NCBI GenBank assembly: GCA_002798175.1
Contig: NWQL01000005.1
Span: 36,538-100,537 of the forward strand
DNA length: 64,000 nucleotides
Source of the DNA: Lysobacteraceae bacterium NML91-0213
GTDB taxonomy: Bacteria > Pseudomonadota > Gammaproteobacteria > Xanthomonadales > Xanthomonadaceae
Direction of reading: 5' to 3'
Each line of letters begins with the position of its first letter. The first letter of the stretch is position 1. The notes below the pieces were generated by a model, which was not told the origin of the DNA, ran no database searches, and worked only from the letters and a program-made list of their open reading frames with translations. Shown here one piece after another: positions 29,139 to 38,669 of the stretch. Made by a program: the position numbers and the translations under genes.

Positions 29139-31003
29139 CAGAACGAGGTTCCGATATCGAGGTGCAGGGTGAATGGCGAGTCGGGCCGGTCGAGCCCGCG
29201 GGCGATGTCGAAGCGCAGCGGCCCCACCGGTGATGCCCAGCGCACGCCGGCGCCGACGCCGGTGCGCCAGTCGGGGCGGTCGTCATAGGCGCTGCCGGAA
29301 TCGACGAACGCCGCGAAACCGAAATTGTTGGCGAAGTAGTGCTCGAACTCGACGCTGGCGGTGGTGACGTTCTTCGCGCCGATGGCGAAGTCGCCGATGC
29401 GCGGGCCGACCTCGCGCCAGTCGTAGCCGCGGATGCTGCGGTCGCCGCCGGCGTAGAAACGCAGGCTGGGGGGCATGTCGGTGAGCGCGCCGGTGGAGGT
29501 GGTGCCGAGCTCGCCGCGCACGATCAGGCGGTTGCGCTCGCCGATGCCGCGGTACCAGGTGGCGCGGGCATGCAGCTGGGTGAAGCTGGCATCCGAGCCC
29601 ACGCCTTCCACCCCGCCACGCAGCACCAGGCTGCCGCCGATGCCCTCGCGCGGGAACAGGCGGTCGTCGACATCGATGTAGTCGGCGCGCAGGGACGGAT
29701 ACAGGAAGGTGGCGTAGCGGTAGTCACGCGCCAGGTCGTCGGTGGTGTCGTCGCCGTCGTCGACCACGTAGCCCCAGCGCTCGCGCAGCGCATGCAGCGA
29801 GGCGACGAGGTTGAGGTTGCGGCTGTACTGGCCGCTGCGGCTGCCGACCAGTTCGATGCGGCGGCTGTCGATGTAGCGGGTCTGCTCGTCTGCGCCCTGC
29901 AGGCTGATCGCATACCAGCCGTCGAGCCAGGCGAACGCCGGGATCCGGTACTGCAGGGTGGCGGTCTTGCGCCGCTGCGCCCAGTCGATCTGCAGCAGCG
30001 CCTTGTGGCCGCGGCGGTTGACGTAACGCCGCTCCTCGCCAAGCCGGAAACCGGCGCCGCTGTCGGTGCCGTAGGACAGGCCGGCGGTCTGCACCTTGCG
30101 CGGTGCCGGGGTCAGCGTGACCTGCACCGGCACGCGGCGGTCCACCGCGTTGTCGGGCTGCGGATCGATGCTGATGGTGCTGAAGTAGTCCAGCCGCTGC
30201 AGCGAGGTGCGCAGGCGGTCGAGCCGGCCCTGGTGGTAGTACTCGCCCTCTTCCCAGTACACCAGCCGCTCCAGCAGGCCGGGATCGATGATTTCCCGCG
30301 GGGTCTGGGTGAACGTGGTCGCGCCCATGTTGTAGCGCTCGCCGCTGGTCCACACCAGCTCGATGTCGGCGGCGAAGTCGGCGCGGGTCACCTCCACCCG
30401 GCGCGCGCTGAAGTCCGCGTCGAAGTAACCGCGCTGGGCAAGCCGGCGGCTGATGCGGTTCTTGCTGGCCTCGTAGACCGGGTGGTCGAGGATGGCGCCG
30501 GGGGCGGGCGCGAAGGCGTCCAGTTCCTCGGCGAGGTAACGGTCGCCCGCGCCTTCGCCGAGGATGGCGATGCTGGAATGGCGGATGCGTACCGGCTCGC
30601 CGGGATCGACGGTGATGGTCACCGTGACCGGCTCGCGCCGCGGGTCGCCTCCGGCGCCGCCGTTGCCGCCGGCCGGTTCGCGCTCGACGGTGATCGCCGG
30701 CGAATAGAAGCCGAACGGCTCCAGCGCCTCGCGGGTCTCGTCCTCGGCCTCGCGCAGCATGTAGGCAAGCCGGCGGAACGAGACGTCGCGCCCCTGCGCC
30801 TGCTGCAGCGACAGCGACACACGGACGTTCTCGGCCATCTCCTCGTCGAGGCCGATGATCCGGACCTCGCCCACCTCGATCGCCTGCGCCAGCGCCGGCG
30901 ACAGCAGCGCGGCGAGGGCAAAGGCACGGAGCAGGGCGGGGCGCGGGTGGGGCGGGGTGACGCGTTGGGGGGCACGCATGCGCGGCAGCATACCGAATGC
31001 CAT
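29138..31003 (-). CDS. tamA: Outer-membrane assembly factor TamA (BamA/Omp85 family)
   Basis: A 621-residue Omp85 protein. A signal peptide (LLRAFALAALLSPALAQA) precedes POTRA domains (about 40-260) and a C-terminal beta-barrel with the lid-loop signature GGDRSIRGYDWREVGPR and a terminal strand ending HLDIGTSF. TamA partners TamB at the outer membrane. The frame opens with an ATG at 31003; an ATG at 30979 (MRAPQRV) would give a tighter signal peptide. Neither has a strong Shine-Dalgarno. Its last codons overlap tamB. Confidence 0.94.
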   Translation of the reverse strand: MAFGMLPRMRAPQRVTPPHPRPALLRAFALAALLSPALAQAIEVGEVRIIGLDEEMAENVRVSLSLQQAQGRDVSFRRLAYMLREAEDETREALEPFGFYSPAITVEREPAGGNGGAGGDPRREPVTVTITVDPGEPVRIRHSSIAILGEGAGDRYLAEELDAFAPAPGAILDHPVYEASKNRISRRLAQRGYFDADFSARRVEVTRADFAADIELVWTSGERYNMGATTFTQTPREIIDPGLLERLVYWEEGEYYHQGRLDRLRTSLQRLDYFSTISIDPQPDNAVDRRVPVQVTLTPAPRKVQTAGLSYGTDSGAGFRLGEERRYVNRRGHKALLQIDWAQRRKTATLQYRIPAFAWLDGWYAISLQGADEQTRYIDSRRIELVGSRSGQYSRNLNLVASLHALRERWGYVVDDGDDTTDDLARDYRYATFLYPSLRADYIDVDDRLFPREGIGGSLVLRGGVEGVGSDASFTQLHARATWYRGIGERNRLIVRGELGTTSTGALTDMPPSLRFYAGGDRSIRGYDWREVGPRIGDFAIGAKNVTTASVEFEHYFANNFGFAAFVDSGSAYDDRPDWRTGVGAGVRWASPVGPLRFDIARGLDRPDSPFTLHLDIGTSF

Positions 31004-31038
31004 GCGACGCCCGGTTGACGTGTCGTGGCGGCCGCGGC

Positions 31039-33159
31039 TCAGCCCGACAGCTGCTCGATCGCGGCCACGCTGCCCAGCCGCCCGCCCAGCCGCTTCAGCA
31101 GCGCCAGCCGGTTGGCGCGCACCGCCATGTCGTCGGCGTTGACCATCACCGCGTCGAAGAACGCATCCACCTGCGGGCGCAGCCGCGCCAGCCGCGCCAG
31201 CGCATCGACGTAGTCACCATCGGCCAGCGCCTGCGCGGTGTCGCCGTAGACGGCTTCCACCGCTTCGCCCAGCGCGCGCTCGGCGGGTTCGGCGAACAGC
31301 GCGGGGTCGACCTGCGCCGGCACCTCGATATCGGCCTTGCGCAGGATGTTGCGGATGCGCTTGTCGGCGGCCGCCAGCGCCTCGGCCTCCGGCAGCGCGG
31401 CGAAGCTCCCGATCGCCTCGATGCGGCGGTCGAAGTCGTACAGCGACGCGGGCTTCAATGCCGCGACCGCCGCGAAGTGCTGCGGTGGCACGCCGCGGTC
31501 CTCGTAGTAGCCGCGCAGGCGGTCGAGGATGAAGTCGTGGAGCTCGTTGCGATCGGCGCTGGCGGTGGCGCCGTCCTTGCCGGTCGGCAACGGGCCGATC
31601 GATGCGATGGCGGCATCGAGCAGTCGGGGCAGGTCGAGATCGAAACCCGACTCGATGATCGTACGTGCCAGCCCCAGCGCATTGCGGCGCAGCGCGAACG
31701 GATCCTTGTTGCCGGTGGGCTTGAGCCCCGCGGCGAACCCGCCGGCCAGGGTGTCCAGGCGCTCGGCGATCGCCAGCACCTTGCCCAGCGGCGACAGCGC
31801 GATGTCGTCGCCGGCACTGCGCGGCTGCCAGGCCTCGTCGATGGCATTGGCCAGTGCGGTGCGGTCCTCGATGGCGAGGTCGTCGAGCGACGGGTCCTGC
31901 AGTGCGTAGTAGCGCCCGGCGATGCCCTGCAGTTCCGGGAATTCGTTGACCAGGCGCGACTGCAGGTCGGCCTTGGACAGCTCCGCCGCGCGGCGTGCAA
32001 GTGCGGCATCCACACCGACCCGCGGCGCGATCGCTTCGGCCAGCGCCGCGACGCGCTTCACCTTGTCGGCCAGCGTGCCGAGCTTCGCCTGGTAGGTGAC
32101 GGTGGCGAGGCCGGCGTTCATCGACGGCAGGCCCTGGCGGATGTCCTCGGCGAAGAAGAACTGCGCATCGGCGAAGCGCGGGCGGATCACCCGCTCGTAG
32201 CCCTTGCGCACTTCGGACGCGTCGTTGGAGACGATGTTGGCGATGCCGATGAAGTGCTCCATCAGCCGGCCGTCGGCGCCCAGTACCGGGAAGAACTTCT
32301 GGTTGGCCTCCATGGTGGCCACCAGCGCTTCCTGCGGCACCGCGAGGTACTGCGGCTCGAACGAGCAGGCCACGGCGTTCGGCCATTCGACCAGGCACTC
32401 GACCTGGGCGAGATTATCGGCGTCGATGCGCGCGTTGCCGCCGGCTGCCTGCGCTGCCGCGGTGACTTCCTCGACGATGCGCGCACGGCGCTCGTCCGGA
32501 TCCACCAGCACCTTCGCCGCGCGCAGCGCGTCGACGTAATCGCCCGGTCGTGCGATCGCGACCGCGCCGTCATGCATGAAGCGGTGGCCGCGGCTGTCGC
32601 GCCCGGCGGTGCAGCCGAACGCGTCGGCGTTGACCACCTCGTCGCCCAGCAGCATCACCAGCCAGTGCACCGGCCGCGCGAACGCCCAGGCGTGCGCGCC
32701 CCAGCGCATCGGCTTGGGCACCGGGATCGCGTCGATCGCCTCGGCCAGCACCGCCGGCAGCAGGGCCGCGGTCCGTGCGCCCGGGCTCACCGCGCGATGC
32801 ACGAAGCGTTCGCCCTTCTGGTCGCTGGTGCGCTCGAGCGCGGTCCACTCGACCCCGGCCTTCTGCGCGAAGCCCTGCAGCGCGCGGGTGGGCTGGCCAT
32901 CGGCATCCAGGGCGATATTGACGTAGGGCCCCAGCACTTCCGAGTGCTGCTCGGGCTGGGTGGTGGCCACGCCCGGCAGCAGCACCGCAAGGCGCCGCGG
33001 CGTGTACAGCGGCTTCGCATCGGCGCGCTCGACCGCGATGCCGCGCTTGTCCAGCGCGCCGATCACGCCATCGAAGAAGGCGCGCGCCAGGCCGGGCAGC
33101 GCCTTGACCGGCAGTTCCTCGGTGCCGAGTTCGATAAGCAGGGGTCGCATGTCGGTCAT
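31039..33159 (-). CDS. glyS: Glycyl-tRNA synthetase beta subunit
   Basis: The 706-residue beta subunit of the bacterial alpha2beta2 glycyl-tRNA synthetase, which carries tRNA-binding functions. It starts with the family-typical [15 protein letters not shown] and contains [14 protein letters not shown], the HD-like middle region and the C-terminal anticodon-binding domain ([22 protein letters not shown]). Length is normal. It follows glyQ on the minus strand after a 174-base gap that contains an inverted-repeat pair. Confidence 0.97.
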   Translation of the reverse strand: MTDMRPLLIELGTEELPVKALPGLARAFFDGVIGALDKRGIAVERADAKPLYTPRRLAVLLPGVATTQPEQHSEVLGPYVNIALDADGQPTRALQGFAQKAGVEWTALERTSDQKGERFVHRAVSPGARTAALLPAVLAEAIDAIPVPKPMRWGAHAWAFARPVHWLVMLLGDEVVNADAFGCTAGRDSRGHRFMHDGAVAIARPGDYVDALRAAKVLVDPDERRARIVEEVTAAAQAAGGNARIDADNLAQVECLVEWPNAVACSFEPQYLAVPQEALVATMEANQKFFPVLGADGRLMEHFIGIANIVSNDASEVRKGYERVIRPRFADAQFFFAEDIRQGLPSMNAGLATVTYQAKLGTLADKVKRVAALAEAIAPRVGVDAALARRAAELSKADLQSRLVNEFPELQGIAGRYYALQDPSLDDLAIEDRTALANAIDEAWQPRSAGDDIALSPLGKVLAIAERLDTLAGGFAAGLKPTGNKDPFALRRNALGLARTIIESGFDLDLPRLLDAAIASIGPLPTGKDGATASADRNELHDFILDRLRGYYEDRGVPPQHFAAVAALKPASLYDFDRRIEAIGSFAALPEAEALAAADKRIRNILRKADIEVPAQVDPALFAEPAERALGEAVEAVYGDTAQALADGDYVDALARLARLRPQVDAFFDAVMVNADDMAVRANRLALLKRLGGRLGSVAAIEQLSG

Positions 33160-33188
33160 GTGTGGAGCCTTTGGATTCGTGTCTGGAC

Positions 33189-33321
33189 CCTTCTCCCGCG
33201 AGCGCGGAGAAGGTGGCGCGCAGCGCCGGATGAGGGTGCGGATGCGGCGTGCCCGTGCGGCCTGGGCCGGGGGCTGCCCACATCCGCCCTTCGGGCACCT
33301 TCTCCCGCAGGCGGGAGAAGG
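33189..33321. repeat. Pair of CTTCTCCCGC hairpins in the glyQ-glyS gap
   Basis: Two stem-loops with the same arms lie about 110 bases apart: CCTTCTCCCGC (33189-33199) with GCGGAGAAGG, and CCTTCTCCCGC (33298-33308) with GCGGGAGAAGG (33311-33321). Between them is GC-rich filler. They form a second dispersed repeat type, distinct from the GTGGGAGCG family; weaker relatives seem to occur near 25165-25195 and 36130-36180. Confidence 0.65.
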
Positions 33322-33333
33322 GTCAAGAACCGT

Positions 33334-34245
33334 CTAGGCAGCGGTCGCGGCCGGCTGCTTCAACCCCGGAAACCCGAGCTTCTCGCGCTGCGCGAAGTAG
33401 GCCTCGGCCACCGCCTGCGACAGCCGGCGCACGCGCAGGATGTAACGCTGGCGCTCGGTGACCGAGATCGCGCGGCGCGCGTCGAGCATGTTGAAGCTGT
33501 GGCTGGCCTTCATCACCTGCTCGTAGGCCGGCAGCGGCAGGTCGAGGCCGACCAGCTTGAGCGCCTCCGCCTCGCAGGCATCGAAGCGGTGGAACAGCTC
33601 CGGCACGTCGGCGACCTCGAAGTTGTAGCGGCTCTGCTCGACCTCGTTCTGGTGGTAGACGTCGCCGTAATGCACCGGCGCGCCGTCGGGGCCGTGGGTC
33701 CACACCAGGTCGTACACGTTGTCGCAGTTCTGCAGGTACATGCACAGCCGCTCGAGACCGTAGGTGATCTCGCCCAGCACCGGCCTGCACTCGAGCCCGC
33801 CGGCCTGCTGGAAGTACGTGAACTGGGTGACTTCCATGCCGTTGAGCCAGACCTCCCAGCCCAGGCCCCAGGCGCCCAGCGTCGGCGATTCCCAGTTGTC
33901 CTCGACCAGACGCAGGTCGTGCACCCGCGGGTCGATGCCCAGCTCCTTCAACGAGTCGAAATACAGCTCGACGATGTTGTCCGGGCTGGGCTTCATCGCC
34001 ACCTGGTACTGGTAATAGCGCTGCAGGCGGTTCGGGTTCTCGCCGTAGCGGCCGTCGGTAGGGCGGCGGCAGGGCTGCACGTAGGCGGCATTCCACGGCT
34101 CCGGCCCGAGCGAACGCAGGAACGTGGCGGGGTGGAAGGTGCCGGCGCCGACCTCGAGGTCCAGCGGCTGGATCAGCACGCAGCCCTGCTTCGCCCAGTA
34201 CGCGTTGAGGCGCCGGATCAGCTCCTGGAACGTGGGTGCGGACAT
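33334..34245 (-). CDS. glyQ: Glycyl-tRNA synthetase alpha subunit
   Basis: The 303-residue class II catalytic alpha subunit. It has [19 protein letters not shown] at the N-terminus, [19 protein letters not shown] (motif 2 region), and [20 protein letters not shown] and [10 protein letters not shown] near the active site. It is the first gene of the glyQ-glyS pair on the minus strand. Its likely -10 (TATACT on the minus strand, 34275-34280) overlaps that of the divergent ATPase gene. Confidence 0.97.
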   Translation of the reverse strand: MSAPTFQELIRRLNAYWAKQGCVLIQPLDLEVGAGTFHPATFLRSLGPEPWNAAYVQPCRRPTDGRYGENPNRLQRYYQYQVAMKPSPDNIVELYFDSLKELGIDPRVHDLRLVEDNWESPTLGAWGLGWEVWLNGMEVTQFTYFQQAGGLECRPVLGEITYGLERLCMYLQNCDNVYDLVWTHGPDGAPVHYGDVYHQNEVEQSRYNFEVADVPELFHRFDACEAEALKLVGLDLPLPAYEQVMKASHSFNMLDARRAISVTERQRYILRVRRLSQAVAEAYFAQREKLGFPGLKQPAATAA

Positions 34246-34273
34246 CGTCGGCAGGCTCGCGAATGGGGCGCGC

Positions 34274-34280
34274 TAGTATA
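34274..34280. promoter_or_regulatory. Overlapping divergent -10 boxes for glyQ and the GspE-like gene
   Basis: TAGTATA reads TAGTAT on the plus strand (34274-34279) and TATACT on the minus strand (34280-34275). The two -10 elements share five bases in a 62-base divergent gap, so RNA polymerase should occupy only one direction at a time. Confidence 0.5.
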
Positions 34281-34307
34281 CGGCGCACCTTTCGCCGTCC
34301 CGGCAGC

Positions 34308-36122
34308 ATGCCCTTGAGCGAAGCACGCAACGACCGCGCCCCGACCGCCACGGCATTGCCGCCCGGACGGCTGGCGATCGCGCCGCTGATCGATGCACTC
34401 GCGGCGGATGGACTGATCAGCGCGGAGGAGGCCGCGCGTGCACATGCCGGCAGCCGCCACCTGCGCGGCGTCGACACGGTGCATCCGCTGGTGCTGCTGG
34501 CCAACCTCAAGCTGGCCTCGGCACGCCGTGCCGGCAGCGAGCTCGGCCTGGAAGCGCTGACCGAATGGCTGGCCGCGCGCACCGGCCTGGCCTACCGGCG
34601 CATCGACCCGACCCGGCTCGACGTTGCCGGGGTCACCGACCTGGTCTCGCATGCATACGCGCGCCGCCACCGCATCCTGCCGCTGGAAGTGGGCCCGGAC
34701 CGCGCGCTGATCGCCACCAGCGAGCCACTGGCGCTGGACTGGTTGCCCGACCTGCAGCGCCTGCTCCGCCGCGACATCACCCTCGAGGTCGCCAGCCCGC
34801 TCGACCTCAACCGCTACACGATGGAGTTCTTCGGCGTCACCCGTTCGCTGCGTGGCGCGCGCGAGCAGCGCGATGGCACGGGCGGTGGCGGCGAGGCGCC
34901 GAGCTTCGAGCAGCTGGTGGAGCTGGGCAAGTCCGGCGACGTCAACGCCGACGACCACCACATCGTCCATATCGTCGACTGGTTGCTGCAATACGCCTAC
35001 GAGCAGCGCGCCTCCGACATCCACCTGGAGCCGCGGCGCGACCTCGGCCGCGTGCGCTTCCGCATCGACGGCGTGCTGCACAAGGTGTTCGAGATGCCGC
35101 CGCCGGTGATGACCGCGGTGGTCTCGCGGATCAAGGTGCTGGGCCGCATGGACCTCGCCGAACGGCGGCGCCCGCAGGACGGCCGGATCAAGACCCGTTC
35201 GCCGGGCGGGCGCGAGGTGGAGATGCGCCTGTCGACGATGCCCACTGCGTTCGGCGAGAAGTGCGTGATGCGCATCTTCGACCCGGATACGGCGTTCAAG
35301 CCGATCTCGCAGCTGGGCTTCGATGCCGGCGAGGCGGCGGCGTGGGAGGAGCTCGTGCAGCGCCCGCACGGCATCGTGCTGGTGACCGGCCCCACCGGGT
35401 CGGGCAAGACCACCACGCTGTATTCGACGCTGCGCCGGCTGTCGACGCCCGATGTCAACGTGTGCACGGTCGAGGACCCGATCGAGATGGTCGCGCCGGA
35501 GCTCAACCAGACCCAGGTGCATGCCGCGATCGACCTGACCTTCGCCCAGGGCGTGCGCACCCTGCTGCGGCAGGACCCGGACATCATCATGATCGGCGAG
35601 ATCCGAGACCTCGACACCGCGCAGATGGCGGTGCAGGCCTCGCTGACCGGCCACCTGGTGCTTTCGACGCTGCACACCAACGACGCGCCGTCGGCGGTCA
35701 CCCGCCTGCTCGATCTCGGCCTGCCGCACTACCTGATCGCCTCCACCCTCAACGGCGTGCTCGCGCAACGTCTGGTGCGCACGCTGTGCGCGCACTGCAA
35801 GCGCCCGGGCGAGGTGCCCGAAGGCGGCTGGCAGGCGTTGCTCGATCCCGGCGAGCCGGTACCGCCCGGCCAGCCGCACGAACCGGTGGGTTGTCTGGAA
35901 TGCCGCAACACCGGCTACCAGGGCCGCGTCGGCCTGTACGAGCTGATGCCGGTGACGCCGCAGCTGCGCGCGATGATCCGCCCCGACATGGAGCTGGCTG
36001 CATTCGCCCGTGCCGCCGTCGGCGGCGGCCTGCGCACGCTGCGTCGTGCCGCCGCGGAAAAGGTCGCCCAGGGCCTGACCACGGTCGAGGAAGTGCTGAC
36101 GGTGCTGCCGCCGCGGGAGTAG
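34308..36122 (+). CDS. Orphan GspE/PilB-family secretion ATPase
   Basis: A 604-residue hexameric secretion ATPase. The N-terminal region (about 20-200) resembles the GSPII_E/MshEN fold. The ATPase core has Walker A GPTGSGKTTT (about 362-371), the Asp box (TVEDPIE), Walker B-like IIMIGEIRD, a His box (STLHTND) and a zinc tetracysteine motif (CAHC...CLEC). The type II or type IV pilus genes expected with such ATPases are not nearby. The ATG at 34308 follows a TAGTAT box by 28 bases. It may power a dispersed type II or pilus machine or have been recruited elsewhere. Confidence 0.85.
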   Translation: MPLSEARNDRAPTATALPPGRLAIAPLIDALAADGLISAEEAARAHAGSRHLRGVDTVHPLVLLANLKLASARRAGSELGLEALTEWLAARTGLAYRRIDPTRLDVAGVTDLVSHAYARRHRILPLEVGPDRALIATSEPLALDWLPDLQRLLRRDITLEVASPLDLNRYTMEFFGVTRSLRGAREQRDGTGGGGEAPSFEQLVELGKSGDVNADDHHIVHIVDWLLQYAYEQRASDIHLEPRRDLGRVRFRIDGVLHKVFEMPPPVMTAVVSRIKVLGRMDLAERRRPQDGRIKTRSPGGREVEMRLSTMPTAFGEKCVMRIFDPDTAFKPISQLGFDAGEAAAWEELVQRPHGIVLVTGPTGSGKTTTLYSTLRRLSTPDVNVCTVEDPIEMVAPELNQTQVHAAIDLTFAQGVRTLLRQDPDIIMIGEIRDLDTAQMAVQASLTGHLVLSTLHTNDAPSAVTRLLDLGLPHYLIASTLNGVLAQRLVRTLCAHCKRPGEVPEGGWQALLDPGEPVPPGQPHEPVGCLECRNTGYQGRVGLYELMPVTPQLRAMIRPDMELAAFARAAVGGGLRTLRRAAAEKVAQGLTTVEEVLTVLPPRE

Positions 36123-36285
36123 GCACTTCGCACCCTCCTCCCACCGGCGGCGAAGGCGCCCCGCAGGGCGGGTAAGGGCGCGATGTCCGGGTACCTTGTG
36201 TTCGTGACCAGGCTCGAGAGTCTGCCGGGCCCGTGCGATTGCGTGTTTCTTCTGCCGATCTAGGTGGCTCGTCGGTCTGCTGGGC

Positions 36286-36399
36286 GCCCACCGCGGCCAC
36301 AGGGGGATGTCCAGCCGGAGATCTCCGCGTCCTGCTCCCACATCCGGCCGCCGGCCATCCATGGCCGGCTCTGGACATCCCCCTGCGTCCGCGGCGGGC
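36286..36399. repeat. Long palindromic element B1 (plus orientation)
   Basis: Arms 36286-36318 and 36365-36399 form a long stem around a nested GCCGGCCATCCATGGCCGGC hairpin and the core CTCCGCGTCCTGCTCCCAC. Relative to A1, the left arm has GATGTCC instead of GATGCCC and the right arm GGACATC instead of GGGCATC, a paired change that keeps the stem. The 861-base gap from 36123 to 36983 contains only this element, its partner and promoter-like sequence before 36984. Confidence 0.8.
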
Positions 36400-36580
36400 T
36401 CCGGGCTGTCGTCGCGCCGGGAACAGGGTCAACGACAAAGAACATCAGGCTCGTGGCCGTCGGGGATTTCGCGTCGGCCCTGTGCGTCCCGATGCCCGAT
36501 CGATAGACCACGAGCGGGGCTCTTGCAGCGACTTGAGTGCCCGGTTCCCGCTCTCCGTGCCGAAGCCAGCGGATGCCTGG

Positions 36581-36699
36581 GCCCGTCGCGTGCACCGCGG
36601 GGTGTGCTCCCAGCCGGCCAAGGATGGCCGGCGGCCGGCCGTGGTAGCTGGACGCGGACTCCGGCCGGGGGAGCACACCCCGCGGTGCGCGCGACGGGC
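36581..36699. repeat. Long palindromic element B2 (minus orientation)
   Basis: Arms 36581-36619 and 36661-36699 pair almost perfectly (GCCCGTCGCG, GGGGTGTGCTCCC and complements) around a nested GGCCAAGGATGGCC hairpin and the reverse core GTGGTAGCTGGACGCGGA, identical in that core to A2. It faces B1 across about 180 bases, the same paired layout as A1/A2. Confidence 0.8.
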
Positions 36700-36968
36700 G
36701 GAGCGCACTCAACGCAGCCCCGGGCGCTGCGCCAGTTCAGCTATCTGCCACCACGGCCGGAGAGAGGAAAACCCGGTGGGCCGTCGACGAAAACGCGGTA
36801 TTGGCGCCGACCGGCGGATACCAGTGAGCCACCACTACGCGACTCTTTGCGTCCACCGCGGCCACTGCCGAAGGTGCAGCGCTTATCGAGGCACGCATCC
36901 AGGGCTCCGTTGCGCGGACGCGCTCGCAGCATCCCCGTACACCGCGCAATCGCGCCGTAGGGCGCCGG

Positions 36969-36974
36969 TATCAT
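36969..36974 (+). promoter_or_regulatory. -10 box just upstream of the amidotransferase gene
   Basis: TATCAT ends ten bases before the ATG at 36984, predicting a 5' leader of only a few bases. No Shine-Dalgarno is visible, so translation may be leaderless or nearly so. Confidence 0.35.
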
Positions 36975-36983
36975 GGCGCGCAC

Positions 36984-37754
36984 ATGACCGCCTCATTCCT
37001 GATCCTTGAAACCGGACGTCCGATCGCGTCCATGCGCCGCCATGGCGGCTTCGACCACTGGATCCGCGTCGCTGCCGGCCTGCGTGCAAGCGCGGTGCAG
37101 ACCGTGGATGCGCAATCCGGGGCCAGGCTCCCCGACCCGCGCGATCGCATCGGCGTCCTCGTCACCGGCTCCGGTGCGATGGTCAGCGACCGTGAACCCT
37201 GGAGCGAGCGTGCTGCGCAGTGGCTCGGAGACGCCGTGCTGGCCGGCGTGCCGGTGTTCGGCATCTGCTATGGCCACCAGCTGCTGGCGCACGCGCTGGG
37301 TGGCGAGGTTGCCGACAACCCGGCCGGCCGCGGCATGGGCACCGTACGGGTGGAAACCACCGGAGGCGCGGCGACGGACCCGTTGTTCGCCGGCCTGCCG
37401 TCGCCGTTCGCCGCGCAGGCGACCCACCTGCAGAGCGTGCGCCGGCTGCCGGAGGGCGCGCAGTGCCTGGCCATGGCCGCGCACGATCCGAACTATGCCT
37501 TCCGCTTCGGCGAACAGGCCTGGGGCGTGCAGTTCCACCCGGAATTTTCCGCCATGCACATGCGTGGCTACATCCGCGCGCGCGCCGACGCCCTGCGTGC
37601 GGAAGGCACCGATCCCGTCGTGCTGGAGCGGGCGACCACGGCCGCGCCGCATGCGCGCGCTGTGCTGCGTCGATTCGTGCGCCACGCGTACACTGTGCAC
37701 GGTCGTGCCGGCACGGTGCCAGGCGGACGCTCGGGAGCAACAGGCAATGAGTGA
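36984..37754 (+). CDS. Class I glutamine amidotransferase (GuaA N-domain-like)
   Basis: A 256-residue stand-alone glutaminase domain with the triad Cys95 (GICYGHQ), His185 and Glu187 (VQFHPEF). It resembles the amidotransferase domain of GMP synthase but has no synthetase domain; such proteins are often annotated as GMP synthase-like glutamine amidotransferases and may act on gamma-glutamyl compounds. Ammonia acceptor and partner are unknown. The last codons overlap the next gene by 8 bases. Confidence 0.85.
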   Translation: MTASFLILETGRPIASMRRHGGFDHWIRVAAGLRASAVQTVDAQSGARLPDPRDRIGVLVTGSGAMVSDREPWSERAAQWLGDAVLAGVPVFGICYGHQLLAHALGGEVADNPAGRGMGTVRVETTGGAATDPLFAGLPSPFAAQATHLQSVRRLPEGAQCLAMAAHDPNYAFRFGEQAWGVQFHPEFSAMHMRGYIRARADALRAEGTDPVVLERATTAAPHARAVLRRFVRHAYTVHGRAGTVPGGRSGATGNE

Positions 37755-38619
37755 CGTGCGCAAGGTGGCCGCCGGGGCCGGCGCGGAATGGCTGCTGGGC
37801 GGCTTCGGGCTGCTGCGCAAGGCACCGACGGGGCTGCTGGCAACCGGCGCCGTGCTCGGCCTGGTGACCGGCCTGCCGTTGCTGCTGGCGGAAGCCGCGC
37901 CGGGCATGTTCCTCGGCCTGCAGGCGCTGATCATGCTGCTCACGCCGGTGCTGCTGGGCGGGTTCGTGTATGCGATGCACCAGGTCGACCGTGGCGGTGC
38001 GGCATCGCCCGCGCACCTGCTGGAAGGCTTCCGCAATGGCCGCACGCTGCCGCTGATGGCGCAGCTGGTGCCGCAGGTCGCCTTCGGCATCGCCGCGGTG
38101 CTGCTGCTGGTGCTGATGGTCGGCGTCGACCAGCTGCAGACGCTGGCGGCGGCGATGGAAGCCGCGCAGGGCCAGGCCAATCCGGATCCGGCGCTGTTCG
38201 CCGGCCTGCCGGCCGGGCGCCTGCTGCTGTGGATGCTGCTGGTGATCGTGCTGGTGATCGCGGTGTACTTCTACACCTTCGTCGCCTCGCCGCAGATCAT
38301 GCTCGAGGGCCGCCCGGCCTTCGCGGCGATGGGCCGCAGCTTCCGTGCCTGCCTGCGCAACCTGCCGGCGATGCTGGTGTTCATCCTGCTGACGCTGCTG
38401 GTCGCGGTGCTGATGAGCGTGGCCGGCCAGGTGGTCGGTGCGCTGTTCGGGATGGTCGGCGGCGTGCTGGTCGGCGCGCTGGTCGGGCAGATCGCGCTGA
38501 TGGCCGTGCTGATGCCGGTGGTGATCGGGTCGATCTACACCGCGTGGTCGCAGATGCTGGCCCCGGCGGCCGGCGGCGCCATCGACCACGCCACCACGAA
38601 CGCCGGGATTGAACTCTGA
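37747..38619 (+). CDS. BPSS1780-family polytopic membrane protein
   Basis: A 290-residue inner-membrane protein with about six helices in long Leu/Val-rich stretches, a conserved EWLLGGFGLLRKAP start and SPQIMLEGRPAFAAMGRSFRACLRN in the middle, as in the BPSS1780 family. The function of that family is not known. The ATG at 37747 overlaps the amidotransferase stop, so they form an operon. A 50-base gap separates it from the convergent RDD gene. Confidence 0.75.
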   Translation: MSDVRKVAAGAGAEWLLGGFGLLRKAPTGLLATGAVLGLVTGLPLLLAEAAPGMFLGLQALIMLLTPVLLGGFVYAMHQVDRGGAASPAHLLEGFRNGRTLPLMAQLVPQVAFGIAAVLLLVLMVGVDQLQTLAAAMEAAQGQANPDPALFAGLPAGRLLLWMLLVIVLVIAVYFYTFVASPQIMLEGRPAFAAMGRSFRACLRNLPAMLVFILLTLLVAVLMSVAGQVVGALFGMVGGVLVGALVGQIALMAVLMPVVIGSIYTAWSQMLAPAAGGAIDHATTNAGIEL

Positions 38620-38669
38620 GTGTTCGAACGCTGGGTGATTGAATGCCGGGCGCGGAGCGCCGCGGCACC

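Noticed and set aside
36123-36983. Overlapping frames in the gap before the amidotransferase
   Set aside because: Same reasons as for the polA-tamB gap; the sequence is explained by elements B1 and B2.
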